DNA of 64,000 nt. It comes from Pseudorhodoferax sp. Leaf267. Its GTDB lineage: Bacteria; Pseudomonadota; Gammaproteobacteria; Burkholderiales; Burkholderiaceae_C. Location: assembly GCF_001422405.1 (NCBI RefSeq), contig NZ_LMMV01000026.1, positions 145,983 through 209,982 on the forward strand. Direction: 5' to 3'. The position numbers were made by a program, and so were the translations under genes. Below are positions 56,005 through 64,000 of the stretch, piece by piece (the first letter of the stretch is position 1; the number at the start of each line of letters is the position of its first letter). The notes beneath the pieces were generated by a model. That model had not been told where the DNA came from, did not search any database, and saw nothing but the letters and a program-made list of their open reading frames with translations.

Positions 56005-57162
56005 ATGCAAGCTGCCCGTATGCCGAGGCCCAAGTTCACCGTGCTCGTGGTCGATGACGTCCCGGAGAATCTTTCGCACATCAGCGGCCTGCTGCAGCCG
56101 CTCTACCACGTGAAGGTGGCACCCGGCGGCGCGCGTGCGCTGGAGATCGTGCGAGGGAGCGCGCCACCGGACCTGATCCTGCTCGACATCATGATGCCGG
56201 GCATGGACGGCTATGCCGTGTGCGGCAAGCTCAAGTCCGACCCGCGCACCAGCGACATCCCGGTCATCTTCCTCACGGCCATGGCCGAGGACATCGACCA
56301 GGAGATGGGCTTGGGCATGGGCGCGGCAGACTACATCTCCAAACCCGTGAACCCCGCCATCGTCATGGCCCGGGTGGCGGTGCAACTGGACTTGAAGCAG
56401 GCGCGCGACCGCCTGCATGAGCAGAACCGGTTCCTGGAGCAGGAGGTGACGCGGCGCACCGACGAGATGAATGGCGTGCATGAGGCGACGGCGCTGGTGC
56501 TCGCGGGCCTGGCGACGGCGCGCGACAACGACACGGGCCACCAGTTGGTGCGCCTGCAGCACTTCGTGCAGGCCCTGGCCCGCAGGCTGAGCCGCCAGCC
56601 GCGCCATGCGCCGGCTCTGTCCACGCCCGTGATCGACCTGCTGTTCCGCGCCGCCCCCATGCACGACATCGGCATGCTTGGCATCCCGGACCGCATCCTG
56701 GTCAAGCCCACACCGTTGACGCAGCGCGAGACCGCGCTGCTGCAGACGCACCCGGCGCGCGGCCGCGCGGCGCTGGAGCAGGTGGAGCGCCGGCTCGGCC
56801 GGACGGTGCCCTGGCTGGAGCTTGCCAAGGAGATCGCCCATGCCCATGAAGAACGCTGGGACGGCAGCGGCTTCCCGCGCGGCCTGGCTGGCGTGGCGAT
56901 TCCGCTGTCGGCGCGGTTGGTGGCGGTGGCCGATGTGTACAACCAGATGACGCAGCCGCGCATCGGCCGCGTGCCCTGCGCCCATGCCGAGGCGGTCGCG
57001 CTGATCGGCGCGGCGCGTGACCGGCTGTTCGATCCGGACGTGGTCGACGCCTTCTTGGCGATCGAGGACGAATTCCAGGAGATCGCGCGGCGCTACCCGG
57101 ACACCGAGGCCGACTTCCACAAGCAACTCGCGCTGCGCGATGCCGTCGGCGACACGGCCTGA
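56005..57162 (+). CDS. RpfG-like response regulator with HD-GYP-type domain
   Basis: This 385-aa protein has an N-terminal receiver (VVDDVPENL; phosphoacceptor in LILLDIMMPGMDG; FLTAMA; ISKPVN) joined by a coiled-coil linker to an HD-GYP domain: PMHDIGMLGIPDRILVKPTP and HAHEERWDGSGFPRGLAGVA. The GYP triad reads GFP, a variant seen in active and less active members. Phosphorylation should control c-di-GMP hydrolysis. No cognate kinase gene is adjacent. The start is the ATG at 56005 after an AGGAAG site. Confidence 0.9.
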   Translation: MQAARMPRPKFTVLVVDDVPENLSHISGLLQPLYHVKVAPGGARALEIVRGSAPPDLILLDIMMPGMDGYAVCGKLKSDPRTSDIPVIFLTAMAEDIDQEMGLGMGAADYISKPVNPAIVMARVAVQLDLKQARDRLHEQNRFLEQEVTRRTDEMNGVHEATALVLAGLATARDNDTGHQLVRLQHFVQALARRLSRQPRHAPALSTPVIDLLFRAAPMHDIGMLGIPDRILVKPTPLTQRETALLQTHPARGRAALEQVERRLGRTVPWLELAKEIAHAHEERWDGSGFPRGLAGVAIPLSARLVAVADVYNQMTQPRIGRVPCAHAEAVALIGAARDRLFDPDVVDAFLAIEDEFQEIARRYPDTEADFHKQLALRDAVGDTA

Positions 57163-57174
57163 GGCACAGGCGCG

Positions 57175-57396
57175 TCAGCCCTGCGGCCGGGCTTTTTGCA
57201 GCATGCCGTACAGCTGGTCCTTGAGCAGCAGCTTCTTCTTCTTGAGCACCTCGATCTCGTCCGGCGTGCCGGCCTCGGTGCGCGCTTCCATGTTCTTGAT
57301 CCTCTGGTCCAGGGCGTTGTGTTTGTCGAACAGGTGCAGGAAATGCACATCGCTGCGCTTGAGCTCGGCGATCAGGTCGCGGTATTCAGGGAACAT
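57175..57396 (-). CDS. YdcH/DUF465 family small protein
   Basis: This 73-aa helical protein reads [40 protein letters not shown] and [19 protein letters not shown]. This matches the DUF465 (YdcH/SlyX-like) family of short coiled-coil proteins with no settled function. The gene is convergent with the RpfG-like gene. Confidence 0.9.
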   Translation of the reverse strand: MFPEYRDLIAELKRSDVHFLHLFDKHNALDQRIKNMEARTEAGTPDEIEVLKKKKLLLKDQLYGMLQKARPQG

Positions 57397-57582
57397 GGCA
57401 TCTCCGGCGAATGGGCCAGGACCTTCCTGGCCCGCGCCCACTGTACGCCCCACGGTCTCAGCCGGGGCCCTTGTCGCGCCCCTCGTCTGCGGGTTGCCCT
57501 GGATGCCACGCAGGCGGCGCTGGTCACAATCGCCGGGCCGGACGCGAGTCCTTCTCTGCATGACGTCCTTCAGGAGCCCGCG

Positions 57583-58365
57583 ATGCCACGTTTCGCCGCC
57601 AACCTCAGCATGATGTACACCGAGCACGCGTTCCTGGACCGCTTCGCGGCGGCCGCGCGCGACGGCTTCCAGGGTGTGGAGTTCCTGTTTCCTTACGCCT
57701 GGCCGGCACAGGAGCTGGCCGGGCGGCTGGCTGCCCACGGCCTGCAGCAGGTGCTGTTCAATGCGCCGCCCGGCGACTTCGACGCCGGTGAGCGCGGGCT
57801 GGCGGCGCTGCCCGGGCGCGAGGCGCAATTCCGGGCCGGGTTCGAGCAGGCGCTTGCCTATGCAGACGCGCTGCAGTGCCCGCGCCTGCACGTCATGGCC
57901 GGTCTCGTGGCCGCGGACGGGAACCGCGACCGCATGCAGGCCACCTATGTCGAGAACCTGCGCTGGGCTGCGGGCCTGGCCCGTGCGGCCGGCCGCCATG
58001 TGCTGATCGAGCCCATCAACGGGCGCGACATGCCGGGGTACTTCCTGCAGCGGCAGGACCAGGCCCATGCCGTGGTCGCCGCGGTGGCCGACGCGGGCCT
58101 GCAGGTGCAGATGGACCTGTACCACTGCCAGATCGTCGAGGGCGACCTGGAGATGAAGATGCGGCAGTACCTGCCGACCGGCCATGTCGGGCACTTCCAG
58201 ATCGCCGGCGTGCCGGCCCGCCACGAGCCCGATGTCGGCGAGGTCAACTTCCCGCACTTGATGCGTGTGATGGACGCCCTGGGCTACGCGGGTTGGGTCG
58301 GCTGCGAATACCGGCCGGCCGCCGGGACCAGTGCCGGCCTGGGCTGGCTGCAGCCCCTGCGCTGA
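57583..58365 (+). CDS. hyi: Hydroxypyruvate isomerase family protein
   Basis: This 260-aa protein has the TIM-barrel AP-endonuclease-2-type isomerase fold: [53 protein letters not shown] (metal/catalytic Glu), [13 protein letters not shown] and EVNFPHLM, ending GCEYRPA with the second catalytic Glu. This is the Hyi signature (hydroxypyruvate to tartronate semialdehyde). No glyoxylate-pathway genes flank it, so a sugar-isomerase variant is possible. Confidence 0.88.
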   Translation: MPRFAANLSMMYTEHAFLDRFAAAARDGFQGVEFLFPYAWPAQELAGRLAAHGLQQVLFNAPPGDFDAGERGLAALPGREAQFRAGFEQALAYADALQCPRLHVMAGLVAADGNRDRMQATYVENLRWAAGLARAAGRHVLIEPINGRDMPGYFLQRQDQAHAVVAAVADAGLQVQMDLYHCQIVEGDLEMKMRQYLPTGHVGHFQIAGVPARHEPDVGEVNFPHLMRVMDALGYAGWVGCEYRPAAGTSAGLGWLQPLR

Positions 58366-58471
58366 GCGCGAGCCGGCCGGCGCGCGGACTTTTGCGCGCT
58401 TGGTTCCGATAAAGCGACGGTGGCCCGTGGAGGCGGTAAAAACCGTTTGCTCCCGCCATATGTATTGCATA

Positions 58472-58499
58472 CAGTTACAAAGTTGGAGCTTTGTAACTG
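58472..58499 (+). promoter_or_regulatory. Perfect 11-bp hairpin holding the ribosome-binding site, upstream of the glycosyltransferase
   Basis: Arms CAGTTACAAAG (58472-58482) and CTTTGTAACTG (58489-58499) pair perfectly around the loop TTGGAG, which contains the only Shine-Dalgarno-like GGAG. The right arm ends one base before the ATG at 58500. A second dyad, TGTAT-TGC-ATACA, lies at 58461-58473. It may be a repressor operator or an RNA element that controls translation. Confidence 0.6.
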
Positions 58500-59873
58500 A
58501 TGATGAATGCAATGGGACCGCCGGGTGCGGCACTGGACTTGGGCCACACGCAGTCGGATGTCGAACCCTTACGTTTGCAGCCTGCGCCGCACGCGACGGG
58601 GGTGGAACCGGCGCAGCATGCCGCGTTGAACAGCCGCCGGTGGCCTGCTCCTGGCCGCCGTCCCCGCGTGCTGCTGGCCTGGGAGCACGGCCGCAATTTC
58701 GGGCGGCTGTCGCGGTTGCTGACGGTGGCGCGCCTGATCGAGCAGCAGGGCGGCGAGCCGGTCTGGGTGGTGCCGCGCAGCCAGCGCAATGCGCCGGCCC
58801 TCGTCAGCCTCTCGCACCGGCGCTTCGTGTCTCCGGTCATCGAACAGCAAATCTTCGCACCCGATTTCCGCGCAGACTCGTTTGCCGACTTGTTGCTGCC
58901 CGTGGGGTTCGACCGGCCCGATGCACTGCTGGAAGCGACGCAGGCCTGGGCCCGGATCATCGAGCAACAACAGCCTGAGTGCGTCCTGCTGGACTACGCG
59001 CCCGTTGCGCAGCTGGCCTGCCACGTTCTGGGGCTGCGCGCCTTCCAGCTGACCAACGGCTTCGACGCTCCGCCGCCGGACTGCCCGCCCTATGCCGGCG
59101 TGCGCGCCGATTCCGCGCTGGCGCAGCGCAATGCGGCCAGGGTGGCCCGGCTGTCGGCCCATATCGAGCAGGTGGCCGACCGGTTCGCCGGCCGGCCCCG
59201 CAGTTCGCTGGAGGCCATCCTGCGCCATCCGCGCAAGATCTTCGAGTGCATCCCTGAGCTGGACCCCTATGGCCCGCGCAGACAGGCCCTGTGGCTGGGG
59301 CCGCTGGGCGCGCCGCAGGACACGGTCGACGTGCCCTGGCCCGAGAGCCGGCTGCAGCACCGCCGCGTGTTCGCCCAGATGCGCAGCACCGCAGGCGCGA
59401 CCGAGCTGCTGGATGAGCTGCGCCTGTCCGATGCCGTGACGCTGTGCGTCTGGCGCGATGCGCCCGACGAGGTGATGGCGCGCTACCGCAACACCGGCGT
59501 GCGCATCGTGCGCCAGCCGGTGCGGCTGGAGCGCGTGCTGGCCGAGGCGGACGCGGTCGTGAACCAGGGTTCCACCGCGCTGGTCTGCCAGACCCTGCTG
59601 GCCGGCAAACCCCAGCTCATCATGCCGACCGACTTCGAGAAGCTCAAGGTCGCCCAGTGCCTGGCCGCCACCGGCGCCGGCGCGGTCTGGCACCCCATCG
59701 AGTGCGGTGCGCGCGAAGCGATCGCGCGCCTGCTGCACACGCCGCAGTACGCCGAAGGCGCCCGCGCCATCGCCGCGCGGTATCCGGCCCACTGGCTGGA
59801 AGCCAACCGCAACCGCTTCGCGCGCGGCCTGATCGGGGAGGCCGAGATCGGCCCCGAGCCGATGTTCTACTGA
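58500..59873 (+). CDS. UDP-glycosyltransferase-like protein (GT1/MGT type)
   Basis: This 457-aa protein has a GT-B fold pattern. The N-terminal domain reads RRPRVLLAWEHGRNFGRLSR and LLTVARLIEQQGGEPVWVVP; the C-terminal nucleotide-binding domain reads VNQGSTALVCQTLLAGKPQL and IMPTDFEKLKVAQCLAATGA, the 'GGxxT...P...Q' site of GT1 enzymes in variant form. It would transfer a sugar from a nucleotide sugar to a small acceptor. The first 50 residues look disordered; ATG 58503 is an alternative start. A hairpin abuts the start codon. Confidence 0.75.
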   Translation: MMNAMGPPGAALDLGHTQSDVEPLRLQPAPHATGVEPAQHAALNSRRWPAPGRRPRVLLAWEHGRNFGRLSRLLTVARLIEQQGGEPVWVVPRSQRNAPALVSLSHRRFVSPVIEQQIFAPDFRADSFADLLLPVGFDRPDALLEATQAWARIIEQQQPECVLLDYAPVAQLACHVLGLRAFQLTNGFDAPPPDCPPYAGVRADSALAQRNAARVARLSAHIEQVADRFAGRPRSSLEAILRHPRKIFECIPELDPYGPRRQALWLGPLGAPQDTVDVPWPESRLQHRRVFAQMRSTAGATELLDELRLSDAVTLCVWRDAPDEVMARYRNTGVRIVRQPVRLERVLAEADAVVNQGSTALVCQTLLAGKPQLIMPTDFEKLKVAQCLAATGAGAVWHPIECGAREAIARLLHTPQYAEGARAIAARYPAHWLEANRNRFARGLIGEAEIGPEPMFY

Positions 59874-59885
59874 GCTGCGCGCCGC

Positions 59886-62024
59886 TCAAATCGACAGCGG
59901 GTCCACGTCCACCGCCCAGCGGATCACGCCCTTGGCCTCGGGCGCCTGGCGCGTGGCGCGCAACACCTCCAGCCAGGCCGCCAGAAAGCGCTGCAGCGCG
60001 GCCCGCGACGGGCTTTCCACCAGCATCTGCGCGCGCTCCACATTCGCCACGCGCTGGATGGTCATGGGCACGGCGGCGTACAGGCTGATGTCGCCCGCGC
60101 CGGGCAGGCCGGCCGCGCCCTGGCTGGCCAGGTTCAGGAAGGCCTGCGCCGCCTCCTGTGTGCGGGCATCGGCGCGCACCAGGGCCTGGAAGCTGAACGG
60201 CGGCATGCCGGCCTGCTCACGCTCTTCCAACTGGGCCTTGGCGAACGCCGGGTAGTCGTGCCGGCGCAGCGCCGCAAACAGGGCATGCTGCGGGTGGTCG
60301 GTCTGGATCCACATCTCGCTGGCTGCGCCATGGGCGGCATCGCGGCCGGCCCGGCCTGCCGCCTGCATCAGCAGCGAGAACAGCCGCTCGGGCGCGCGGA
60401 AGTCGCTGGAGAACAGCGCGCCGTCCGGGTTCAGCGCCGCGACCAGCGTGATGCGCCGAAAGTCGTGGCCCTTGGCGATCATCTGCGTGCCGACCAGCAC
60501 GTCCACGTCGCCGGCGTGCACTTGGGCCAGCTGCGTCTCCAGCGCGCCCTTGTGCCGCGTGCTGTCGGCGTCGATGCGCAACACGCGCACGCGGCGGTCT
60601 TCGCCCTCGGCGCCGGGCCGTTCCAGGCCGGCGAGCAACTCCTCCAGATGCTCCTGCAGCCGCTCGGTGCCGCGGCCGACGGGCGCCAGGTCGATGTCGC
60701 CGCAGCTGGGGCAGGCACGCGGCACGCGTTCCGTGAAGCCGCAGTGGTGGCAGCGCAGCGTGCGGTCGATCTTGTGGAACACGCGGTAGGCACTGCAGTT
60801 CGGGCATTCGCTCTTCCAGTCGCAGCTGCCGCAGGCCAGCACCGGCGCGTAGCCGCGGCGGTTCAGCAGCACCATGGCCTGCTCGCCGCGCGCGATGCGT
60901 TCGGCGATCGCGGCCAGCAGCGCGGGGGCGAACACGGTCTTGCGCGGCTGCTGGTTCATGTCGACCAGGCGCACGGCGGGCAGCCGGCCCAGGCCCACGC
61001 GGCTGGGCATGGCCAGCCGCTGGTACTTGCCCCCCTCGGCCGCCGGGCGGCTGTGATGCCAGGTCTCCAGCGAGGGCGTGGCCGAGCCCAGCAGCACGCG
61101 GCAGCGGGCCGGCCCCACTTGCGCGCCCGGGCTGGCCAGCCGGCTTTCGAGCTGGGCGCGGTAGATGGCCAGGTCGCGCGCCGAGTAGCGCGCGCCCTCT
61201 TGCTGCTTGTAGCTGGGGTCATGCTCCTCATCGACCACGATGAGCCGCAGGCCGGGCATGGACGCGAACACGGCCATGCGCGTGCCCAGCACGATGCGCG
61301 CGCCGCCCGCGCCCGGCCCGGCATGGGCAGACAGCCAGCTCGCCAGCCGCTGCGCCGGCGTCATACCGCTGTGCAGCGAGACCAGCGCCTGGCGGCCGAA
61401 CAGCGGCGCGAAGCGGGCCACGAAGCGCTCTTGCAGCTGCGGCGTGAGGTTGATCTCCGGCACCATGACCAGGGCCTGGGCCTGCGGGTCGGCCAGCAAC
61501 AGGTCCTGCACGGCGCGCAGGTAGACCTCGGTCTTGCCGCTGCCAGTGCTGCCGAACAGCACGAATGGCCCGGGCGCGGCCGCGATCTGCGCCAAGGCCT
61601 GGGCCTGCTCGGCGCTGGGCTCGGGCGGCAGCGCGGCCGCGGGGGCGACCGGCTCGGCCGGCTTGCGGCGCTTGAGCCGGCGCTCCCACTGGGCGGCGTC
61701 GAGCTCGCGCAACTGCGGCGGCAGGGCGGCCAGCGCCACCTCGCCCAGCGCCCGCTGGTAGTAGCCGGCGGCGAACCCCACCAGGCGGCGCCAGGCCAGG
61801 TTCAACGGCGCGATGCCATCCAGCACGGCAGTGACGGGGCGGGCCTCGCCCTCGGCCAGCCCGGGCGCTTCGCCGTCCCAGACCACGCCCAGCGTCTCGC
61901 GCGTGCCCAGGGGCACGCGCACCAAGGTGCCCGGCGCGAGTGCCAGCTCACTTCGGTAACGCAGCGGCCCGGCCAGCCCGCTGTGGGCCGGCGTCTGCAC
62001 GACGACGGCGAGCGCCGAGGACAT
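59886..62024 (-). CDS. priA: Primosomal protein N' (replication restart helicase PriA)
   Basis: This 712-aa protein starts at the ATG at 62024. It has the 3' binding domain at the N-terminus, the helicase motifs GSTGSGKT (Walker A) and DEEHD (DEAH-type), and the zinc-binding cluster CGSCDWKSECPNC, then CHHCGF and CPSCGD. The C-terminal domain follows after GTQMIAKGHDF. PriA reloads the replisome at stalled forks. Its 345-bp upstream region is AT-rich and highly structured (see the element at 62076-62238). Confidence 0.96.
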   Translation of the reverse strand: MSSALAVVVQTPAHSGLAGPLRYRSELALAPGTLVRVPLGTRETLGVVWDGEAPGLAEGEARPVTAVLDGIAPLNLAWRRLVGFAAGYYQRALGEVALAALPPQLRELDAAQWERRLKRRKPAEPVAPAAALPPEPSAEQAQALAQIAAAPGPFVLFGSTGSGKTEVYLRAVQDLLLADPQAQALVMVPEINLTPQLQERFVARFAPLFGRQALVSLHSGMTPAQRLASWLSAHAGPGAGGARIVLGTRMAVFASMPGLRLIVVDEEHDPSYKQQEGARYSARDLAIYRAQLESRLASPGAQVGPARCRVLLGSATPSLETWHHSRPAAEGGKYQRLAMPSRVGLGRLPAVRLVDMNQQPRKTVFAPALLAAIAERIARGEQAMVLLNRRGYAPVLACGSCDWKSECPNCSAYRVFHKIDRTLRCHHCGFTERVPRACPSCGDIDLAPVGRGTERLQEHLEELLAGLERPGAEGEDRRVRVLRIDADSTRHKGALETQLAQVHAGDVDVLVGTQMIAKGHDFRRITLVAALNPDGALFSSDFRAPERLFSLLMQAAGRAGRDAAHGAASEMWIQTDHPQHALFAALRRHDYPAFAKAQLEEREQAGMPPFSFQALVRADARTQEAAQAFLNLASQGAAGLPGAGDISLYAAVPMTIQRVANVERAQMLVESPSRAALQRFLAAWLEVLRATRQAPEAKGVIRWAVDVDPLSI

Positions 62025-62075
62025 GTCAGGCCCGGCGTAGCGCAGTTTGTTGATGTGAACTCACGGAAGCGGCGT

Positions 62076-62238
62076 TAAGTCGTTGATTTGAAAACCGTTT
62101 GGAAGTCATCCAACATTTCTGTGGATAACTTTGTTGATAGCCTCGGCGGATCAGTTCCAAACCCTTGCAAATCAAGGGTTCCCGCTGCATTGCCCGCAAA
62201 AAAAGCAAATTGCGATGTCGTTATGAATCAACGACTTA
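62076..62238. repeat. AT-rich nested inverted-repeat element upstream of priA
   Basis: A perfect 13-bp outer inverted repeat, TAAGTCGTTGATT (62076-62088) and AATCAACGACTTA (62226-62238), encloses GTTTGGAA/TTCCAAAC (62097-62104 and 62155-62162) and a hairpin AACCCTTG-CAAAT-CAAGGGTT (62160-62180). It lies in the 345-bp priA-hemE gap (62025-62369), which is much richer in A and T than the rest of the window and has no credible ORF. Function is unknown. Confidence 0.7.
62120..62128 (-). promoter_or_regulatory. Perfect DnaA-box sequence (TTATCCACA)
   Basis: Forward-strand TGTGGATAA is the exact reverse complement of the consensus DnaA box. It lies inside the nested repeat, about 96 bp upstream of the priA start, followed by a weaker TTGTTGATA. 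It could mark DnaA control of priA. One box is not enough to call an origin. Confidence 0.5.
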
Positions 62239-62369
62239 GCTTGGCTATGGCTTTTGTAGCGAGGGTCAGGTGGGGCTTGACACCCCCGTCCAGTCCCCCT
62301 GTTCTTTTGTGCATAAGTAAGCTGCCGCGCCGAGGCGTCAGTCAGCAATCGATGTATGCAGCGTGCCGA

Positions 62370-63482
62370 TCAACGGCGCGCGGCCCGCGATGCCGTGTGC
62401 ACCGCCTCCACCAGGGCCTGCACGTGCTCGGGCGGCGTGTGCTGGCTGATGCCATGGCCCAGATTGAAGATGTGCGTGGGGCCGTAGCCGGTGCCCTGGT
62501 GTGGTCGGCCGAAGCTGTCCACCAGTCGCGTGGCCTCGGCCGCGATGTGTGCGGACGGGGCGAACAGCACATTCGGGTCCAGATTGCCTTGCAAGGCCTT
62601 GGCGCGCGCATCGGGCGCGTCGCCCACGCCACCGCCCACGCGCGCGCGGGCCTGGCCGAGGTTGACCGTCCAGTCCAGGCCCAACACTTCGCAATCCAGT
62701 TCAGCCATCTGGTCGAGCCAGATGCCGCCACCCTTGGTGAACACGATGCGCGCAATGCGCTGGCCGTCGTGCTCGGTCTTGAGCTGGCGCAGCACCTGCT
62801 GCGTGTAGGCCAGGCTGAACTGCTGGAACGCGCCATCGGCCAGCACGCCGCCCCAGCTGTCGAACACCATGACCGCCTGGGCGCCAGCCTCGATTTGTGC
62901 ATTGAGGTAGGCGGCGACGGCGTCGGCGTTGACCTGCAGCATGCGGTGCATGAGGTCGGGCCGGCTGTACAGCATGCTCTTGACCAGGCGGTAGTCGTCC
63001 GAGCCCTGGCCTTCGACCATGTAACAGGCCAGCGTCCAGGGGCTGCCAGAAAAGCCGATCAGCGGCACGCGGCCGTTCAGCGCGCGGCGGATGGACGTGA
63101 CCGCGTCGAACACATAGCGCAGTTTGTCCATGTCGGGCACGGCGAGCCTGGCGACGGCCGCCTCGTCGCGCACCGGCGAAGCGAAACGCGGGCCCTCGCC
63201 CAGCGCGAACGACAGGCCCAGGCCCATGGCGTCGGGCACGGTCAGGATGTCGCTGAACAGGATGGCCGCGTCCAGCGCGTAACGCTCCAATGGCTGCAGC
63301 GTGACCTCGGTCGCGTAGTCGGGGTTGGTCGCCAGCCCCATGAAGCTGCCGGCCTTGGCGCGCGACGCGCGGTATTCGGGCAGGTAGCGGCCGGCCTGGC
63401 GCATCAGCCAGATCGGCGTGTGGTCGGTGGCCTGGCGAAAACACGCCCGGAGGAAGCTGTCGTTCTGGAGGGGGGCAAACAT
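62370..63482 (-). CDS. hemE: Uroporphyrinogen decarboxylase
   Basis: This 370-aa protein starts at the ATG at 63482 ([20 protein letters not shown]). It carries the family signatures [17 protein letters not shown] (substrate-binding Arg residues), [17 protein letters not shown] (essential Asp), [16 protein letters not shown] and the C-terminal [20 protein letters not shown] (the conserved His). It converts uroporphyrinogen III to coproporphyrinogen III in haem synthesis. Upstream lie 160 bp and then a repeat with an IS110-type end. Confidence 0.97.
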   Translation of the reverse strand: MFAPLQNDSFLRACFRQATDHTPIWLMRQAGRYLPEYRASRAKAGSFMGLATNPDYATEVTLQPLERYALDAAILFSDILTVPDAMGLGLSFALGEGPRFASPVRDEAAVARLAVPDMDKLRYVFDAVTSIRRALNGRVPLIGFSGSPWTLACYMVEGQGSDDYRLVKSMLYSRPDLMHRMLQVNADAVAAYLNAQIEAGAQAVMVFDSWGGVLADGAFQQFSLAYTQQVLRQLKTEHDGQRIARIVFTKGGGIWLDQMAELDCEVLGLDWTVNLGQARARVGGGVGDAPDARAKALQGNLDPNVLFAPSAHIAAEATRLVDSFGRPHQGTGYGPTHIFNLGHGISQHTPPEHVQALVEAVHTASRAARR

Positions 63483-63610
63483 GGGCGGGATTGTCGCCCA
63501 CGCTCGCGAAGTGCATCGCCGCACCATGGCTGGCCGCGCTGCCGATGTTGCACGGCGTTTGGCCACAGATCTCGCGGCTGAAGGCCGCGGGGCAGGCCAT
63601 GCCAGCAGCC

Positions 63611-63642
63611 GCCGCGGAACTGGCTCTGCCAGGCCGCTGGCG

Positions 63643-63655
<13 letters not shown>
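63611..63655. repeat. Truncated copy of the dispersed palindromic repeat, interrupted by the IS110-type element
   Basis: CCGCGGAACTGGCTCTGCCA, GGCCGCTGG and GCGCCCCTTGAG match the core of the copies at 30455 and 50845, but the following GGGG half of the hairpin is replaced by sequence of the IS end. It looks like the insertion target. Confidence 0.65.

Positions 63656-64000
<345 letters not shown>

Noticed and set aside
62025..62369. Chromosomal replication origin
   Set aside because: Only one perfect DnaA box and one weak one; no dnaA, dnaN, gyrB, rpmH or parAB nearby.

Overview
The window looks like chromosomal DNA of a high-GC betaproteobacterium, most likely a member of the Comamonadaceae (Burkholderiales). 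The signs are very high GC with strong third-position bias, many tripartite tricarboxylate transporter (Bug/Tct) genes, a priA-hemE pair, and the palindromic intergenic repeats typical of that family. The assignment rests on protein and repeat style, not on a database search.

The centrepiece, about 7.1-33.9 kb on the minus strand, is an extracellular contractile injection system (eCIS; the Afp/PVC/MAC/Streptomyces-CIS superfamily). In transcription order it holds: a sigma-54 activator (32807-33880); a sigma-54-type promoter with upstream dyads (32519-32720); a small ORF; the sheath; the tube; a zinc-ribbon baseplate-type protein; a disordered protein with a short conserved tail; and a DUF4255/Pvc16 cap. 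A 0.9 kb repeat-filled gap follows. The second block holds an AAA+ ATPase, an 86-aa ORF, a DUF4157 protein with two HExxH motifs, an Afp7-like tube protein, a LysM protein, a gp27-like hub, a gp5-like OB spike, a PAAR-like tip, gp25, two large baseplate proteins, a tail-protein/beta-helix protein and a DUF6519 beta-propeller/beta-helix protein. There is one sheath gene and one tube gene. I see no recognisable tape measure, capsid, terminase, integrase or TssJLM, so this is neither a prophage nor a T6SS.

Left of the eCIS are an FAD monooxygenase (cut by the window edge) divergent from a LuxR-type regulator, an alpha/beta hydrolase with a GNAT gene, a two-gene AAA ATPase plus TOPRIM-like (DUF4276/DUF4435-like) cassette that resembles anti-phage systems, and a glutathione S-transferase.

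Right of the eCIS are a truncated ParE/RelE-type toxin remnant, CopD plus an unknown 540-aa protein, a class A beta-lactamase, a BrnT/CopG-type toxin-antitoxin pair, a QseBC-like two-component system, a Bug receptor, a Bcr/CflA exporter, an Nramp-related transporter, an acyl-CoA dehydrogenase, two small basic proteins, an SMP-30/VOC pair, TspO, a full tctCBA operon divergent from tctDE, a c-di-GMP group (two HD-GYP proteins and a PilZ protein), YdcH, hydroxypyruvate isomerase, a glycosyltransferase, priA, hemE and the end of an IS110-family element.

The most interesting points are the likely sigma-54 control of the eCIS, the two-motif DUF4157 protein, the missing tape measure, the large inverted repeat that splits the eCIS operon, the AAA/TOPRIM-like cassette, and the structured AT-rich intergenic region upstream of priA.
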